The position numbers were made by a program, and so were the translations under genes. Under the pieces are notes generated by a model, which was not told the origin of the DNA, ran no database searches, and was given only the letters and a program-made list of their open reading frames with translations. From positions 23,501-87,500 of the forward strand of contig JAJDYI010000026.1 in NCBI GenBank assembly GCA_022825235.1: a stretch of 64,000 nt of DNA, written 5' to 3'. Positions 1 to 8,161 of this stretch are shown one piece after another. Each line of letters starts with the position of its first letter. The first letter of the stretch is position 1. Origin of the DNA: Alphaproteobacteria bacterium (GTDB lineage Bacteria; Pseudomonadota; Alphaproteobacteria; TMED109).

Positions 1-395
1 GCGTTCTGGCGACATCCCGAAGGTTCATGATCCCTGAGTCACGAAGGATCACCTGGAATTCAGCGTCTACACGGTTCCACTGAATTGACCTGCCCCGATC
101 GATTGGTTCAGGCGTAATGTTGGTGCTGAGGGGGACTAAGCCGGCCAGGCGATGGAGCGAAGCGGAGTCGTCCAACCGGCTTGCTGTCGCGACAGTCAGT
201 GGTGCCGGCGGACGGCAGCCCAGCGCACGGCCGGGCACGCGGTCGAGGAAAACTGCCACGGTTTGTGAACGCCGCCGGAGGCCAGAAAGCACCGTGCAGT
301 TGGGCTAAACTGGGTTACCGGCAGCTTCCTGCCCGTCAGCCGCGATGTTCCGTGCGGGCGAGGCGGGACGGCCCAAAGGAGCACAGGAGGCGTCC
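1..395. other. Left-edge stretch without a recognisable gene
   Basis: I see no open frame here with a family-like protein. The short frames on both strands are Arg/Pro/Ser-rich, as expected from chance frames in GC-rich DNA. The last bases before 396 carry a strong Shine-Dalgarno sequence (AGGAGG) for the esterase that follows. A promoter for that gene probably lies here, but no -35/-10 pair stands out. Confidence 0.5.
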
Positions 396-1715
396 ATGAC
401 AGCGTGCCGACAACGAACCGGCGAACGTGCACAACTGCGACCGAACCCAGCGCTTGGCATATGGCGGGGTGCGTTCAACTCCTTTCTTGGCTGCGTGGCC
501 CTCTTGGCGTTGGGCATGCCGAGCGGAAGTCACGCCGGCGACTGGATCACCGCTTGGTCGGCCAGTCCGCACCCCCGGTTTGCGCCGGATTTCATCCTGC
601 CCAACACGCCGCCAAAGTCGCTGACCAACCAGACCATCCGGCAGGTAGCACGCCTCAATCTTGGTGGCAGCAAGGTGCGGGTGGTGATCTCCAATGAATA
701 CAATGACCTGCCGCTCCATATTGGTGCAGCATCCGTAGCGGCAGCAGGAGAGGGCGGTGGGATCGTTGAAGGATCAAGCCAAGCCCTGACGTTTGCGGGA
801 GCCGAAGCAATCCGCATTCCGCAAGGCGCCCGGATCATCAGTGACCCAGTCGAGCGCTCGGTGAGCGCCTTCGACAGCCTAGCGGTGAGCATCTACCTCC
901 CGAACGATTCCCTGATCGAGACCTATCACTGGGACGGTGTGCAGACTGCCTATATCTCCGGGCCGGGGAACTTCGTCGCACACCCGGCGTTTGATGCAGA
1001 GATGACCAATCCGTCGCGCATGCTCCTCAGTGGGATCATGGTCGATGCTCCCGCCGACGCTCGAGCGATCGTCCTGTTCGGCGATTCGATTACCGACGGC
1101 AACTGCTCGACCGTGGACGCCAACCATCGCTATCCCGATTTCCTGGCTGAGCGTCTGCATGCCGGTGGCATCACCAACGTCGCAATCATCAATGCCGGCG
1201 TTTCCGGAGCGAGGCTGTTCAAGGACGGCATGGGTGAGAGCGCATTGGCGCGACTGGACAGCGAGGTCTTCGCGCAGCCGGGCGTCACCACGATGGTAAT
1301 CATGCTGGGAATCAATGACATCGGGTGGTCGGCAATGGCGCTGGACCCGTGGAACCCGGTCCCCTCTAGCGCCGATGTCACGCGGATGTACCAAATGATC
1401 ATCGATCGAGCGCACATGCTTGGCATCCGCATCCTCGGTGCCACCCTGACACCGTTTGCCGATTCCTTCCAAGGCGCAATCCTTGAAGGCTATTACAGCG
1501 AGGCGAAGAACGCGGTGCGGCAGGAAGTCAACGCCTGGATTCGCGACAGCGGCGCATTCGATGGTGTCATCGACTTCGACACGGCGGTCCGCGATCCGGA
1601 GAATCCCGACTACATTCTTGAGGCATACGATTGCGGCGACAATTTGCATCCGAATGACGCCGGATACAAGGCGATGGCGGAATCGATCGACCTTGATCTG
1701 TTGCTCGGGAATTAG
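396..1715 (+). CDS. Secreted SGNH/GDSL-family esterase/acylhydrolase
   Basis: An exported serine hydrolase, probably an ester or acetyl-ester hydrolase acting outside the cytoplasm; the substrate is unknown. The SGNH blocks are all visible: block I GDSITDG with the nucleophile Ser, a Gly in VSGARLF, Asn in LGINDIGW, and the C-terminal Asp/His pair in DNLHPND. The first half resembles the jelly-roll-like N-terminal part of large GDSL acylhydrolases. The N-terminus has a hydrophobic stretch (LGCVALLALGMPSG) ending in SHA-G, consistent with signal peptidase cleavage. I chose the ATG at 396 because AGGAGG sits five bases upstream; an in-frame ATG at 345 lacks this. The gene stands alone, so the neighbours give no substrate clue. 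Confidence 0.85.
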   Translation: MTACRQRTGERAQLRPNPALGIWRGAFNSFLGCVALLALGMPSGSHAGDWITAWSASPHPRFAPDFILPNTPPKSLTNQTIRQVARLNLGGSKVRVVISNEYNDLPLHIGAASVAAAGEGGGIVEGSSQALTFAGAEAIRIPQGARIISDPVERSVSAFDSLAVSIYLPNDSLIETYHWDGVQTAYISGPGNFVAHPAFDAEMTNPSRMLLSGIMVDAPADARAIVLFGDSITDGNCSTVDANHRYPDFLAERLHAGGITNVAIINAGVSGARLFKDGMGESALARLDSEVFAQPGVTTMVIMLGINDIGWSAMALDPWNPVPSSADVTRMYQMIIDRAHMLGIRILGATLTPFADSFQGAILEGYYSEAKNAVRQEVNAWIRDSGAFDGVIDFDTAVRDPENPDYILEAYDCGDNLHPNDAGYKAMAESIDLDLLLGN

Positions 1716-1770
1716 GAGACCTGTGCGCGGTCAGGAATTTAGGTTGTGGGGGCAAGGAGATGGCATGATA

Positions 1771-1787
1771 CCCGCCACGGTGGCGGG
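1771..1787. repeat. Short perfect hairpin downstream of the esterase gene
   Basis: CCCGCCA and TGGCGGG flank a three-base loop, giving a 7-bp GC-only stem about 55 bases after the esterase stop codon. No T-run follows, so it is not a classical intrinsic terminator. It could still slow polymerase or protect a 3' end. This is the only notable structure in the 276-base gap to the next gene. Confidence 0.3.
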
Positions 1788-1991
1788 GGCAGAGAGTCTG
1801 TCCGGAGTCCGGCCTACTATCGCTGCGGCCAAGCGATCGGCACTGGCGCCGGGTTTGACCTCTACGAATAAAGTCGCCTCAAAGGCTTACTGGGTAGAGC
1901 CGCCTCCTGCGCCCCGATCAACGCCCTGACTGCGGTCAGCGCTGAAGGGGAAACCCGGTGAACAACGGGAACGGCGTAAGTTCTCGTGCGG

Positions 1992-3092
1992 TCAGGCCTC
2001 GTACAGGTTTCCGGCGACGACATCTTCGTTCCACTCCAGGCCCATTCCCGGCACATTCGGGATGTGCAGATGGCTGTCCTTGAGCTCATAGGGCTTTGCC
2101 AGGATCGGATCGGCCCAGTCTTGCCACTCCAGCCAATGCGCCGTCTCGGTCGCCCGCATCACATGGGCGCCGACCTCGGGATAGAGGTGCGTTGACATCG
2201 GGACACCGGCCGCACCGGCGATGGCCGCTGCGCGCATCCATCCGGTAACGCCGCCGATGCGCATGAAATCCGGCATCACGTAGTCGCAGGCCTGCAAACG
2301 CAATGCCTTGTGCAGATCGCGTGGCCCGTAGAAATTCTCACCGATCTGCAGGGGCGTCCTGAGTTCCCGGGCGAGCTGCGCGTATCCGTCGAAATTGTCG
2401 TAGACAACCGGCTCTTCCAGCCAGGTCAGTCCAAGATCGTCGAGCATGTGGCACCGGCGTAATGCCTCCGCCATGTCCAGACCCTGGTTGAAATCGATCA
2501 TCAGATGCATGGCGTCGCCGACCGCCCGACGGACCGCATCGATCGTGGCAAGGTCGTCCCTGGGATCTTCCCGGCCGAGACGCAGTTTCAGGCCGTGGAA
2601 CTGTCCCTCGTCCCGGATCTCGATGGCTTCCTCGGCGACTTCCGAAGGAGGCTTGAGCCAGAGCCCGTTGCTGTTGTAGGCGCGCACCGGGCCGGGTGAA
2701 CCGCCGAGCAATGTGCACAACGGCATGCCGGCGGCCCTGGCCAGCGCATCCCAGGCTGCCATGTCGATGCCGGACACGGCGATCATCGTCATGCCTTCGT
2801 ATCCGACAAAGTGCAGTGATTTTCGGGTGGTATCGTAGACCTCGGCCGGCGCCAGCTTCTGGCCTTTGAGCATCGCCCCCATGTCGCGCAAGGCCGGCAC
2901 GAGATAGTTCATCGACTTGACAATGTAGGGTTCCAGATAGCAGCGTCCGACGATTCCTTCCTCCGTCTGCAGATCGATCAGGATCAGCGGCCATTCCGTG
3001 ATGGTCGCGATCTTGGCGACTACGGGGCGCCTCATCTTGAGGACGACAGGGCGCACTTGGACGCTGTGGAAGGTCAGTGTTTCGGACGTCAT
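1992..3092 (-). CDS. Mandelate racemase/muconate lactonizing enzyme family protein
   Basis: A 366-residue enolase-superfamily enzyme, likely a cytoplasmic Mg-dependent racemase or acid-sugar dehydratase. The capping domain spans about residues 1-130 and the TIM barrel follows. Barrel signatures in order are GLKLRLGR (catalytic Lys; Arg in the second position), MIDFNQG (first metal Asp), WLEEPV (metal Glu), IGENF (metal Glu) and STHLYPE (general acid/base His). The last resembles the SSHLFPE of true mandelate racemase, so this belongs nearer the MandR subgroup than the enzyme at 47.7 kb. The ATG at 3092 has a TGGAGT about ten bases upstream. It stands alone with no transporter or regulator beside it, so the substrate cannot be inferred. 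Confidence 0.88.
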   Translation of the reverse strand: MTSETLTFHSVQVRPVVLKMRRPVVAKIATITEWPLILIDLQTEEGIVGRCYLEPYIVKSMNYLVPALRDMGAMLKGQKLAPAEVYDTTRKSLHFVGYEGMTMIAVSGIDMAAWDALARAAGMPLCTLLGGSPGPVRAYNSNGLWLKPPSEVAEEAIEIRDEGQFHGLKLRLGREDPRDDLATIDAVRRAVGDAMHLMIDFNQGLDMAEALRRCHMLDDLGLTWLEEPVVYDNFDGYAQLARELRTPLQIGENFYGPRDLHKALRLQACDYVMPDFMRIGGVTGWMRAAAIAGAAGVPMSTHLYPEVGAHVMRATETAHWLEWQDWADPILAKPYELKDSHLHIPNVPGMGLEWNEDVVAGNLYEA

Positions 3093-3500
3093 CTATCGGG
3101 ACTCCATCGGTGTTGCGGGGCCTCTCGGCACATGCGAGATCATTTGGTTGGCGTTACAGGGGGCCCCGGGCAAATCACCCGAGTGGTTCTGGCACCTTGC
3201 GGTTCAAAGTTAGAGGAAAGCCCGTGGCTGTGAACCACTCACTTTACCGGCACACGAAGTTGTGGAGGGCGGATCGGACTGCCTGTGAATAGCGCGCCGA
3301 GCGGCGGGACCGTGGGCGTGCGCCGCCGAACCTTCATGGCTTCCAGGTCGGGGGAGGTCATCGTCCATCGCTCCCGGCCGGGCACTCGGCTCATGCTCCG
3401 GGATCTGGACATCCCGGCCGTCTGCGTGCCGAACGGCGAATTCCGACCGGTCTCCCGGCAAGGGTCGCGCCAGCACCGCATTTGCCCTGAACCTGACACA

Positions 3501-3790
3501 GGCGTCGGTCACGTCGAAGTGGCGGATGCTCGGTGCCTCGGCGAGGCCCTCCATGAGCCGGGCGATGGTACCCTGTCCCGCTGCCAGGCAAGATATTTCT
3601 CGTATTGCCTGCGGGATTCCCACGCTTCCACGACCACCACATCATCGGCGTCGTCGCTGTTCTGCAGCGTCACGACGCTTATGCACCCGTCATGGGCGCG
3701 CGTGTCCGGCAGGATCGACCTGAAGAACGCGACCAGCTCGACTCCCGTGCCCGGCTTCGCCTTGACCTCGAAAATCACCTTTACAGCCAT
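3501..3790 (-). pseudogene. Frameshifted antibiotic-biosynthesis-monooxygenase-like (ABM fold) protein
   Basis: A small ferredoxin-like ABM-type protein broken by a one-base shift. The first part starts at the ATG at 3790 (MAVKVIFEVKAKPG) and runs with family-like sequence through YEKYLAW. The matching C-terminal part (GTIARLMEGL, then IRHFDVTDA) continues in another frame from about 3572. The change falls near the GGGACAGGG stretch at 3571-3579 and corresponds to one missing base. The second frame then stays open about 97 codons further, to 3210, without family-like sequence, so the normal stop also seems lost. Decay and a sequencing error are both possible; the missing stop favours decay. 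Confidence 0.6.
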
Positions 3791-4849
3791 TTTGATGCCA
3801 CTCTTTCCCGCCTGCGACCGTATCACGTGGCGGGCCTGTTGCCCGCGGCTGGTCATGCGCCGACCGCGTCCCGGCCCGAAGGACAAGTACCTCGTTTCTT
3901 TCACCGCATCCAGAGACCGGGGCCATGGAAGCCGGGACCGGGTGGCGGGGCGGGTTGGCGGTCGAATCGTCGCTCCCGCTGCCGGGGGGATCAAGCTTCC
4001 ACCACCTCCTCGTGACCGTCTGCTCGTCGTTCATTTCAAGGAGCAGAGGCACCGACGAGGCGGGCGATGGTAATTTCGTTGGGGAGCCGGCGTCCAGGGA
4101 CCCCGCAACCCGCCACGGGGACAGCAGTCGGATGGATCGACGGCGGGACTGGCCGGCGTATGCGCCGAGGTACTCGGTTTTGGCTGAGTTACTGTCCAAA
4201 GCTCCCTAGTCGCCCAGCGGCAAATGTCCAGTTTCAAGCGGTGTGGCATGGTTGCCGGTCAGCTTATAGTTTTAGTTGCGGGTGCAGCCAGCAATCGGCA
4301 ATACAGACAGTGGTTGTCGGTATTCTGGAAATTTGGCCGTAGAATCGAGTTGTAGGTATGCTCCGCAGGCTGAACAGAACCAGCTTGCCGTGTCCAGACA
4401 ACGGAGCTATTGAAGGCGTGGCCGAAGCGCGTGGCCGAGGGCACGAACTCAAAAAAGCCCTAGACGTCACCGCCTCTAGGGCTTCGGCGTTTCTGGCAGA
4501 TGGTTTGGAACAGCCCTAAGGATGCTAGTGCTGCGTTTCGGAACTCGCCGGACACCTCTGCGTCCCGGATTTCCAAATCACTAGCGTCGTAATGGACCAG
4601 CTGTTCCGTAACTTGCTAGCAAGAACCGTTGTCTTACCTGCGATCAATTTCTTGACAAATGCGATTTTTGCCCCCATTTTCCGGAAGGACGGAGTCGGTT
4701 CGGATTTCTGAATAACTAGCAGAAATCCCTCCTGCGCCGATTTGTCTAGCTCCGCGACCGGGGACGAGGCATCCATGGCAAACGGCTTTCCAACCAATCA
4801 AGATGTTGATCTGATGAGCGCATCTGAAATAAGTGAAAACGACGCCCTG
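3791..4849. other. Intergenic region, AT-richer than its surroundings, no confident gene
   Basis: No frame here encodes anything I recognise. A minus-strand frame at 4525-4797 (90 residues, basic) lies downstream of the ClpP-like gene and before a terminator, so it could be a small co-transcribed gene. It has no clear Shine-Dalgarno sequence or domain, so I do not call it. From about 4200 onward base composition falls visibly, with many runs of A and T compared with the GC-rich neighbours. This suggests a horizontally acquired or degraded segment. Confidence 0.45.
4451..4484 (-). terminator. Intrinsic terminator, minus strand
   Basis: AAGCCCTAGA and TCTAGGGCTT form a perfect 10-bp stem around a 10-base loop. 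On the minus strand the stem is followed directly by a run of six T (AAAAAA at 4451-4456 on the plus strand), the classical Rho-independent arrangement. The nearest upstream minus-strand gene is the ClpP-like protease, which ends 366 bases away. Either its transcript has a long 3' tail or a small unrecognised gene or RNA lies between. Confidence 0.8.
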
Positions 4850-5458
4850 TCACTTGAATATAAGTTGCAAAATCGGCATCCCCTGAGGCAGGCAGAAGTC
4901 AGTGACTTCATCGGTGACGCCGCATTGAAGAGCTTCATTCGAACTGAGATACCCCATGTCGAGGAAGAGTTTGTCCAGTTGATCACGACCTAATTGCGTA
5001 TGCCTGACCATGATATCGGCTATGCGAGATTGGTCATTTTCAATTCCTTGCATGCGTTCTTGAAGCTGCTTTCTTTCTAGGCGAGCATTTTGAATATCAA
5101 AACCGACTCCGTGAAACATGAAGCTTGATACGGTGGATGCCACTCGGCGTGCTGCCGCCTGATAAACGACATTTCCAATGGAATTGACGCTACCTACATT
5201 ATAAACAATTACTGACACAGGCAGAGCACGTATAAAGTTGTATATCGCAATACCATCTTGAACAGTACCACCTGGTGTTGATAGGAGCAAATGGATTTCG
5301 TCATGGTTCTTGTTTGCCAGGTCGGCCAGCGAACCCATTAGCACTGGGGCGGTCTGAGCGGATATGTTGGACGAAAATGAAACACAAACTGGTCTTGATC
5401 CGTTCGGTGTGATCTCCGTCGGTTCTGCTGCCACTGGAATTTTCAGGCTCTCGTCCAC
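4850..5458 (-). CDS. ClpP-like serine protease (ClpP/crotonase fold)
   Basis: A small cytoplasmic ClpP-type protease homologue of about 202 residues. Family landmarks are LLLSTPGGTVQDGIAIYN (substrate-strand and oxyanion region), a Ser in SVNSIGNVVYQAA (about residue 93) where ClpP has its nucleophile, a His in SFMFHGVG (about 116), and an Asp in LFLDMGYLSSNEAL (about 167). The triad therefore looks complete. It differs clearly from housekeeping ClpP: the active-site context is NSIGN and no clpX or other ATPase is adjacent. I chose the GTG at 5458 because GGAGAA lies six bases upstream; the TTG at 5482 has none. Base composition is lower in GC than nearby genes, suggesting transfer. It may act with an unknown partner or be a phage- or defence-related protease. 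Confidence 0.75.
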   Translation of the reverse strand: MDESLKIPVAAEPTEITPNGSRPVCVSFSSNISAQTAPVLMGSLADLANKNHDEIHLLLSTPGGTVQDGIAIYNFIRALPVSVIVYNVGSVNSIGNVVYQAAARRVASTVSSFMFHGVGFDIQNARLERKQLQERMQGIENDQSRIADIMVRHTQLGRDQLDKLFLDMGYLSSNEALQCGVTDEVTDFCLPQGMPILQLIFK

Positions 5459-5974
5459 TGCTATTTCTCCGAGCGATGACAAATTGGATTATCGGCAGCC
5501 GCCGTCGGCAGTACGCTTATTCGCTGCCGCAATAATTTCCTCTGCAACTACGTAGATTGTCCCAAAATTCCGTGGGCAGGGGCAACAATCTGAAGCCACC
5601 GGAGGATACATGGACCTTATAGGCCTATCAATCGGGCTTCCATCCCGGCAGCATTCCACCCTGACATCCTCGAACCAGTTATGTAATTGCCACGATCAAT
5701 AAAAGATCATCAGGCCAGCACGGAATACCGAACCAGAACTGTCCTGATCGCGGGCTCGGGGCCGGCTCGAAAGGCAGCTTCTCGCGTCGATTCTGCGCGT
5801 GTGCATCGGTCCAGCTATCACGCCCGAAAGCGCAACAACCATCTGGACGCCGATCGCTTTACCGGGAACCGACTGATCTTCCGATGCTCCGGCAAGCAGC
5901 CGCCCGGAAAGTGAAGCCCAGCCTGTCCGTGGACGGAGCCGCCGACGCACGCGCCAGCATGGTTCGCCAGGTGT
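5459..5974. other. Intergenic region without a recognisable gene
   Basis: About 500 bases between the ClpP-like gene and the VOC gene. Frames on both strands are short and give no family-like protein. The half nearest the ClpP-like gene is still AT-richer, and normal GC-rich sequence resumes after about 5700, so the right boundary of the unusual island probably lies here. I found no inverted repeats or target-site duplications marking an insertion sequence. Confidence 0.45.
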
Positions 5975-6442
5975 TCAAGGATCCTGGTGCCAGTCAGGAT
6001 CATCACTCGGCGAGATCGGAGGATCGGCGGCGAGCAGCCCCTTGCCGGGGACATGGTTGATCTCGAGGCGGATCCCGTCCGGGTCTTCGAAGACGATGTA
6101 GTAGTAGCCGGGCGCCCAGCTGCCTTCGAGCGGCCCCCGGTCGATCTTTGCTCCCATCGTCCGCAATTTCGCTGCCGCCCTGTCCACGTCCTCGCGCGAA
6201 CGGGCGCGCAGGCAGAGATGGTGCAGCCCGACCCGGTTTTGGACGAAGCGCTCGTCCTCATGGTCTGGTCCGGCCCGCTGGATGCCGAGCGCCGTGCGCC
6301 CGCCCACGTGATAGACGAAATTGTTGCCGTCATAGACCTTCTGCATGCCGAGAAACGGCAGCAGCTCGCAATAGAACGTTCGCGCCTCATCGAAGTTGCT
6401 GACGGTCAGGATGACGTGCGCCATGCCGTTGATTTCGATCAT
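5975..6442 (-). CDS. VOC-family (glyoxalase/bleomycin resistance-type) protein
   Basis: A 155-residue vicinal-oxygen-chelate fold protein, likely a metal-dependent lyase, isomerase or dioxygenase of a small substrate. Paired beta-alpha-beta-beta-beta modules are visible: MAHVILTVSNFDEARTFYC starts the first and VGLHHLCLRARSREDVD the second. FEDPDGIRLEINH near the end carries the usual metal Glu, and the His in MAHVIL and HHLCL supply other candidate ligands. The ATG at 6442 overlaps the TGA of the upstream glutathione S-transferase gene by four bases, so the two are translationally coupled. A GST beside a VOC protein suggests detoxification or aromatic-compound metabolism, but nothing identifies the substrate. 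Confidence 0.8.
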   Translation of the reverse strand: MIEINGMAHVILTVSNFDEARTFYCELLPFLGMQKVYDGNNFVYHVGGRTALGIQRAGPDHEDERFVQNRVGLHHLCLRARSREDVDRAAAKLRTMGAKIDRGPLEGSWAPGYYYIVFEDPDGIRLEINHVPGKGLLAADPPISPSDDPDWHQDP

Positions 6443-7140
6443 CGGACCGCTCCGGGATTCGCGTGCGCCATCAGGTGCTTGCGGGCCTCTTCGTCCCAGG
6501 TGCCGGTGGGTTTGCCAAATGCCCTGCCGACCTCGTAGCCGCGCCTGAGGCCGGGGCGCTGCTGCAGCGCTTTGTACCAACGCTTGACGTTCGGAAAGCG
6601 GTCGAGATCCACCTCCTGGCGCTTGTAGGTGATCACCCAGGGCCAGCAGGCCATGTCGGCGATCGAGTAGTCGCCGGCAATGAACTCGCGCCCGTCCAGC
6701 CGGCGGTCGAGAACGCCGTAGAGCCGCAGCATCTCGTTCGTGTAGCGCTCAACAGCGTAAGGCATCGTTTCCGGGGCGTAGAGGCGGAAGTGTCCCGCCT
6801 GGCCGAGCATCGGCCCGAGCCCGCTCATCTGCCACATCAGCCACTCGACGACCTCCATGCGGCCGCGGAGGTCGGAGGGCAGGAACTTCCCGGTCTTTTC
6901 GGCGAGATAAAGCAGGATCGCGCCGCTCTCGAACACCGACACGGGCTCTCCGCCATCCGGCGGGTCGTGGTCGACGATCGCCGGCATCCGGTTGTTGGGA
7001 CTGATCTTCAGGAAATCCGGCTCGAACTGTGCGCCGCGGCCGATGTTCACCGGCACGACGCGGTAGTCGAGCTCCATCTCCTCGAGTGCGATGGAGATCT
7101 TCCAGCCGTTCGGGGTCGGCCAGTAGTGGGCATCGATCAA
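6439..7140 (-). CDS. Glutathione S-transferase family protein
   Basis: A GST of about 233 residues with an N-terminal thioredoxin-like domain and a C-terminal all-helical domain. N-terminal landmarks are PNGWKISIALEEM (glutathione-site helix), NNRMPAIVD (the cis-Pro motif) and VFESGAILLYLAEKTG (the Ser-containing glutathione-binding turn). The helical domain includes EVVEWLMWQMSGLGPMLGQ. This pattern matches the Ure2p/YfcG-like group. The start appears to be a TTG at 7140: CCGGAG lies seven bases upstream and the coding pattern begins exactly there, with no ATG or GTG nearby. It is coupled to the VOC gene through a four-base ATGA overlap and probably works in the same detoxification step. Confidence 0.85.
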   Translation of the reverse strand: MIDAHYWPTPNGWKISIALEEMELDYRVVPVNIGRGAQFEPDFLKISPNNRMPAIVDHDPPDGGEPVSVFESGAILLYLAEKTGKFLPSDLRGRMEVVEWLMWQMSGLGPMLGQAGHFRLYAPETMPYAVERYTNEMLRLYGVLDRRLDGREFIAGDYSIADMACWPWVITYKRQEVDLDRFPNVKRWYKALQQRPGLRRGYEVGRAFGKPTGTWDEEARKHLMAHANPGAVR

Positions 7141-7486
7141 GGACGGAACTCCGGGAAGGGATCGGCAATCGGGTGCGGAGCATAGGCTCCGAACCCGGAC
7201 CGCGGTATCGCGGGACGGGCCGTCGTCGTGCCCGGAACGCCCACAGACCGTCCCGGTTCCGAGGGCCCCGCCTGACGGTTCGTGCCGCAATTGCGGTATA
7301 TTCGTGGCGGTGTCCGCAGTGATCTGGCCGAGATGCGGTTACCGGTCTGTCGAACCGCCGGCGATGCCGACCGTCATGGCGGTAGGCGCGTTCGCGCCAG
7401 AGCTTCGTCTCACGGCCTCGCGTCCGACCGTCTGGCCGCCTGGTTTCGCGCTGTCGGCTTCGGCGTCTGTTCAGTAAGGTGGAAGC
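7141..7486. other. Divergent intergenic region between the GST and rpe genes
   Basis: About 350 bases separate the minus-strand GST/VOC pair from the plus-strand rpe operon, so promoters for both directions should lie here. I see no confident -35/-10 pair, palindrome or conserved RNA structure. Frames in this stretch look like chance. Confidence 0.4.
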
Positions 7487-8161
7487 GTGTCCCGACGACC
7501 GCGTCTTGCTCCGTCGTTGCTAGCGGCTGACTTCGCCTCGCTGGGAAGCGAGACGCGGGCCATGGAGGCCGCGGGCGCCGACCTCATCCACGTCGATGTG
7601 ATGGACGGGCACTTCGTCCCGGAGTTGACCTTCGGCCCCGCCGTCGTCAGGGCGCTCCGCCCCCACACCCGCTTGCCGCTGGACGTCCACCTGATGGTCG
7701 AGCCGGCAGAGGCAGCCGTCGAGGCGTTTGCCGCCGCGGGTGCCGATCTCATCACCGTCCACGTCGAGGCCTGCCCGCATCTCGACCGCACGTTGCGCCG
7801 GATCCGCGAACTGGGGAAGAAGGCGGGTGTCGCGCTCAATCCCGGCACCTCCGAGCACCTGCTCGAGCCGACGCTGGGAATCTGTGACCTGGTTCTGGTG
7901 ATGACGGTGAACCCCGGCTACGGGGGCCAGACGTTCCTCACGGACCAGGTGCGGAAGATCGGGGCGCTTCGCGCGCGAATCGACGCGCGCTCGCTCCCGG
8001 TGGAGCTGAGCGTGGACGGCGGTGTGAATCCGGACACCGCGCCGCTGGCGATCGAGGCCGGCGCCGACATCCTGGTGGCCGGTGCCGCCGCGTTCCGGGG
8101 CGGCCCGGAACGGTACCGCGGGAACCTGGACGGATTGCGGCCCGGCGGAAGCACGGCGTGA
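7487..8161 (+). CDS. rpe: Ribulose-phosphate 3-epimerase
   Basis: Interconverts D-ribulose 5-phosphate and D-xylulose 5-phosphate in the pentose phosphate pathway; cytoplasmic TIM barrel of 224 residues, the usual length. Signature segments are APSLLAADF near the N-terminus, HVDVMDGHFVP (catalytic Asp and metal His), LDVHLMVEP (metal His), MTVNPGYGGQTF (phosphate-loop motif) and VDGGVNPDT (second catalytic Asp, phosphate binding). The start is a GTG at 7487 preceded by AAGGTGGAAG. Its TGA overlaps the GTG of the heparinase-like gene, and this rpe / heparinase-like / purH order is common in alphaproteobacteria. Confidence 0.96.
   Translation: MSRRPRLAPSLLAADFASLGSETRAMEAAGADLIHVDVMDGHFVPELTFGPAVVRALRPHTRLPLDVHLMVEPAEAAVEAFAAAGADLITVHVEACPHLDRTLRRIRELGKKAGVALNPGTSEHLLEPTLGICDLVLVMTVNPGYGGQTFLTDQVRKIGALRARIDARSLPVELSVDGGVNPDTAPLAIEAGADILVAGAAAFRGGPERYRGNLDGLRPGGSTA

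Noticed and set aside
4525..4797. A 90-codon basic minus-strand frame between the ClpP-like gene and the terminator
   Set aside because: No domain, no Shine-Dalgarno sequence and unremarkable composition. I keep it as a question in the findings, not as a gene.
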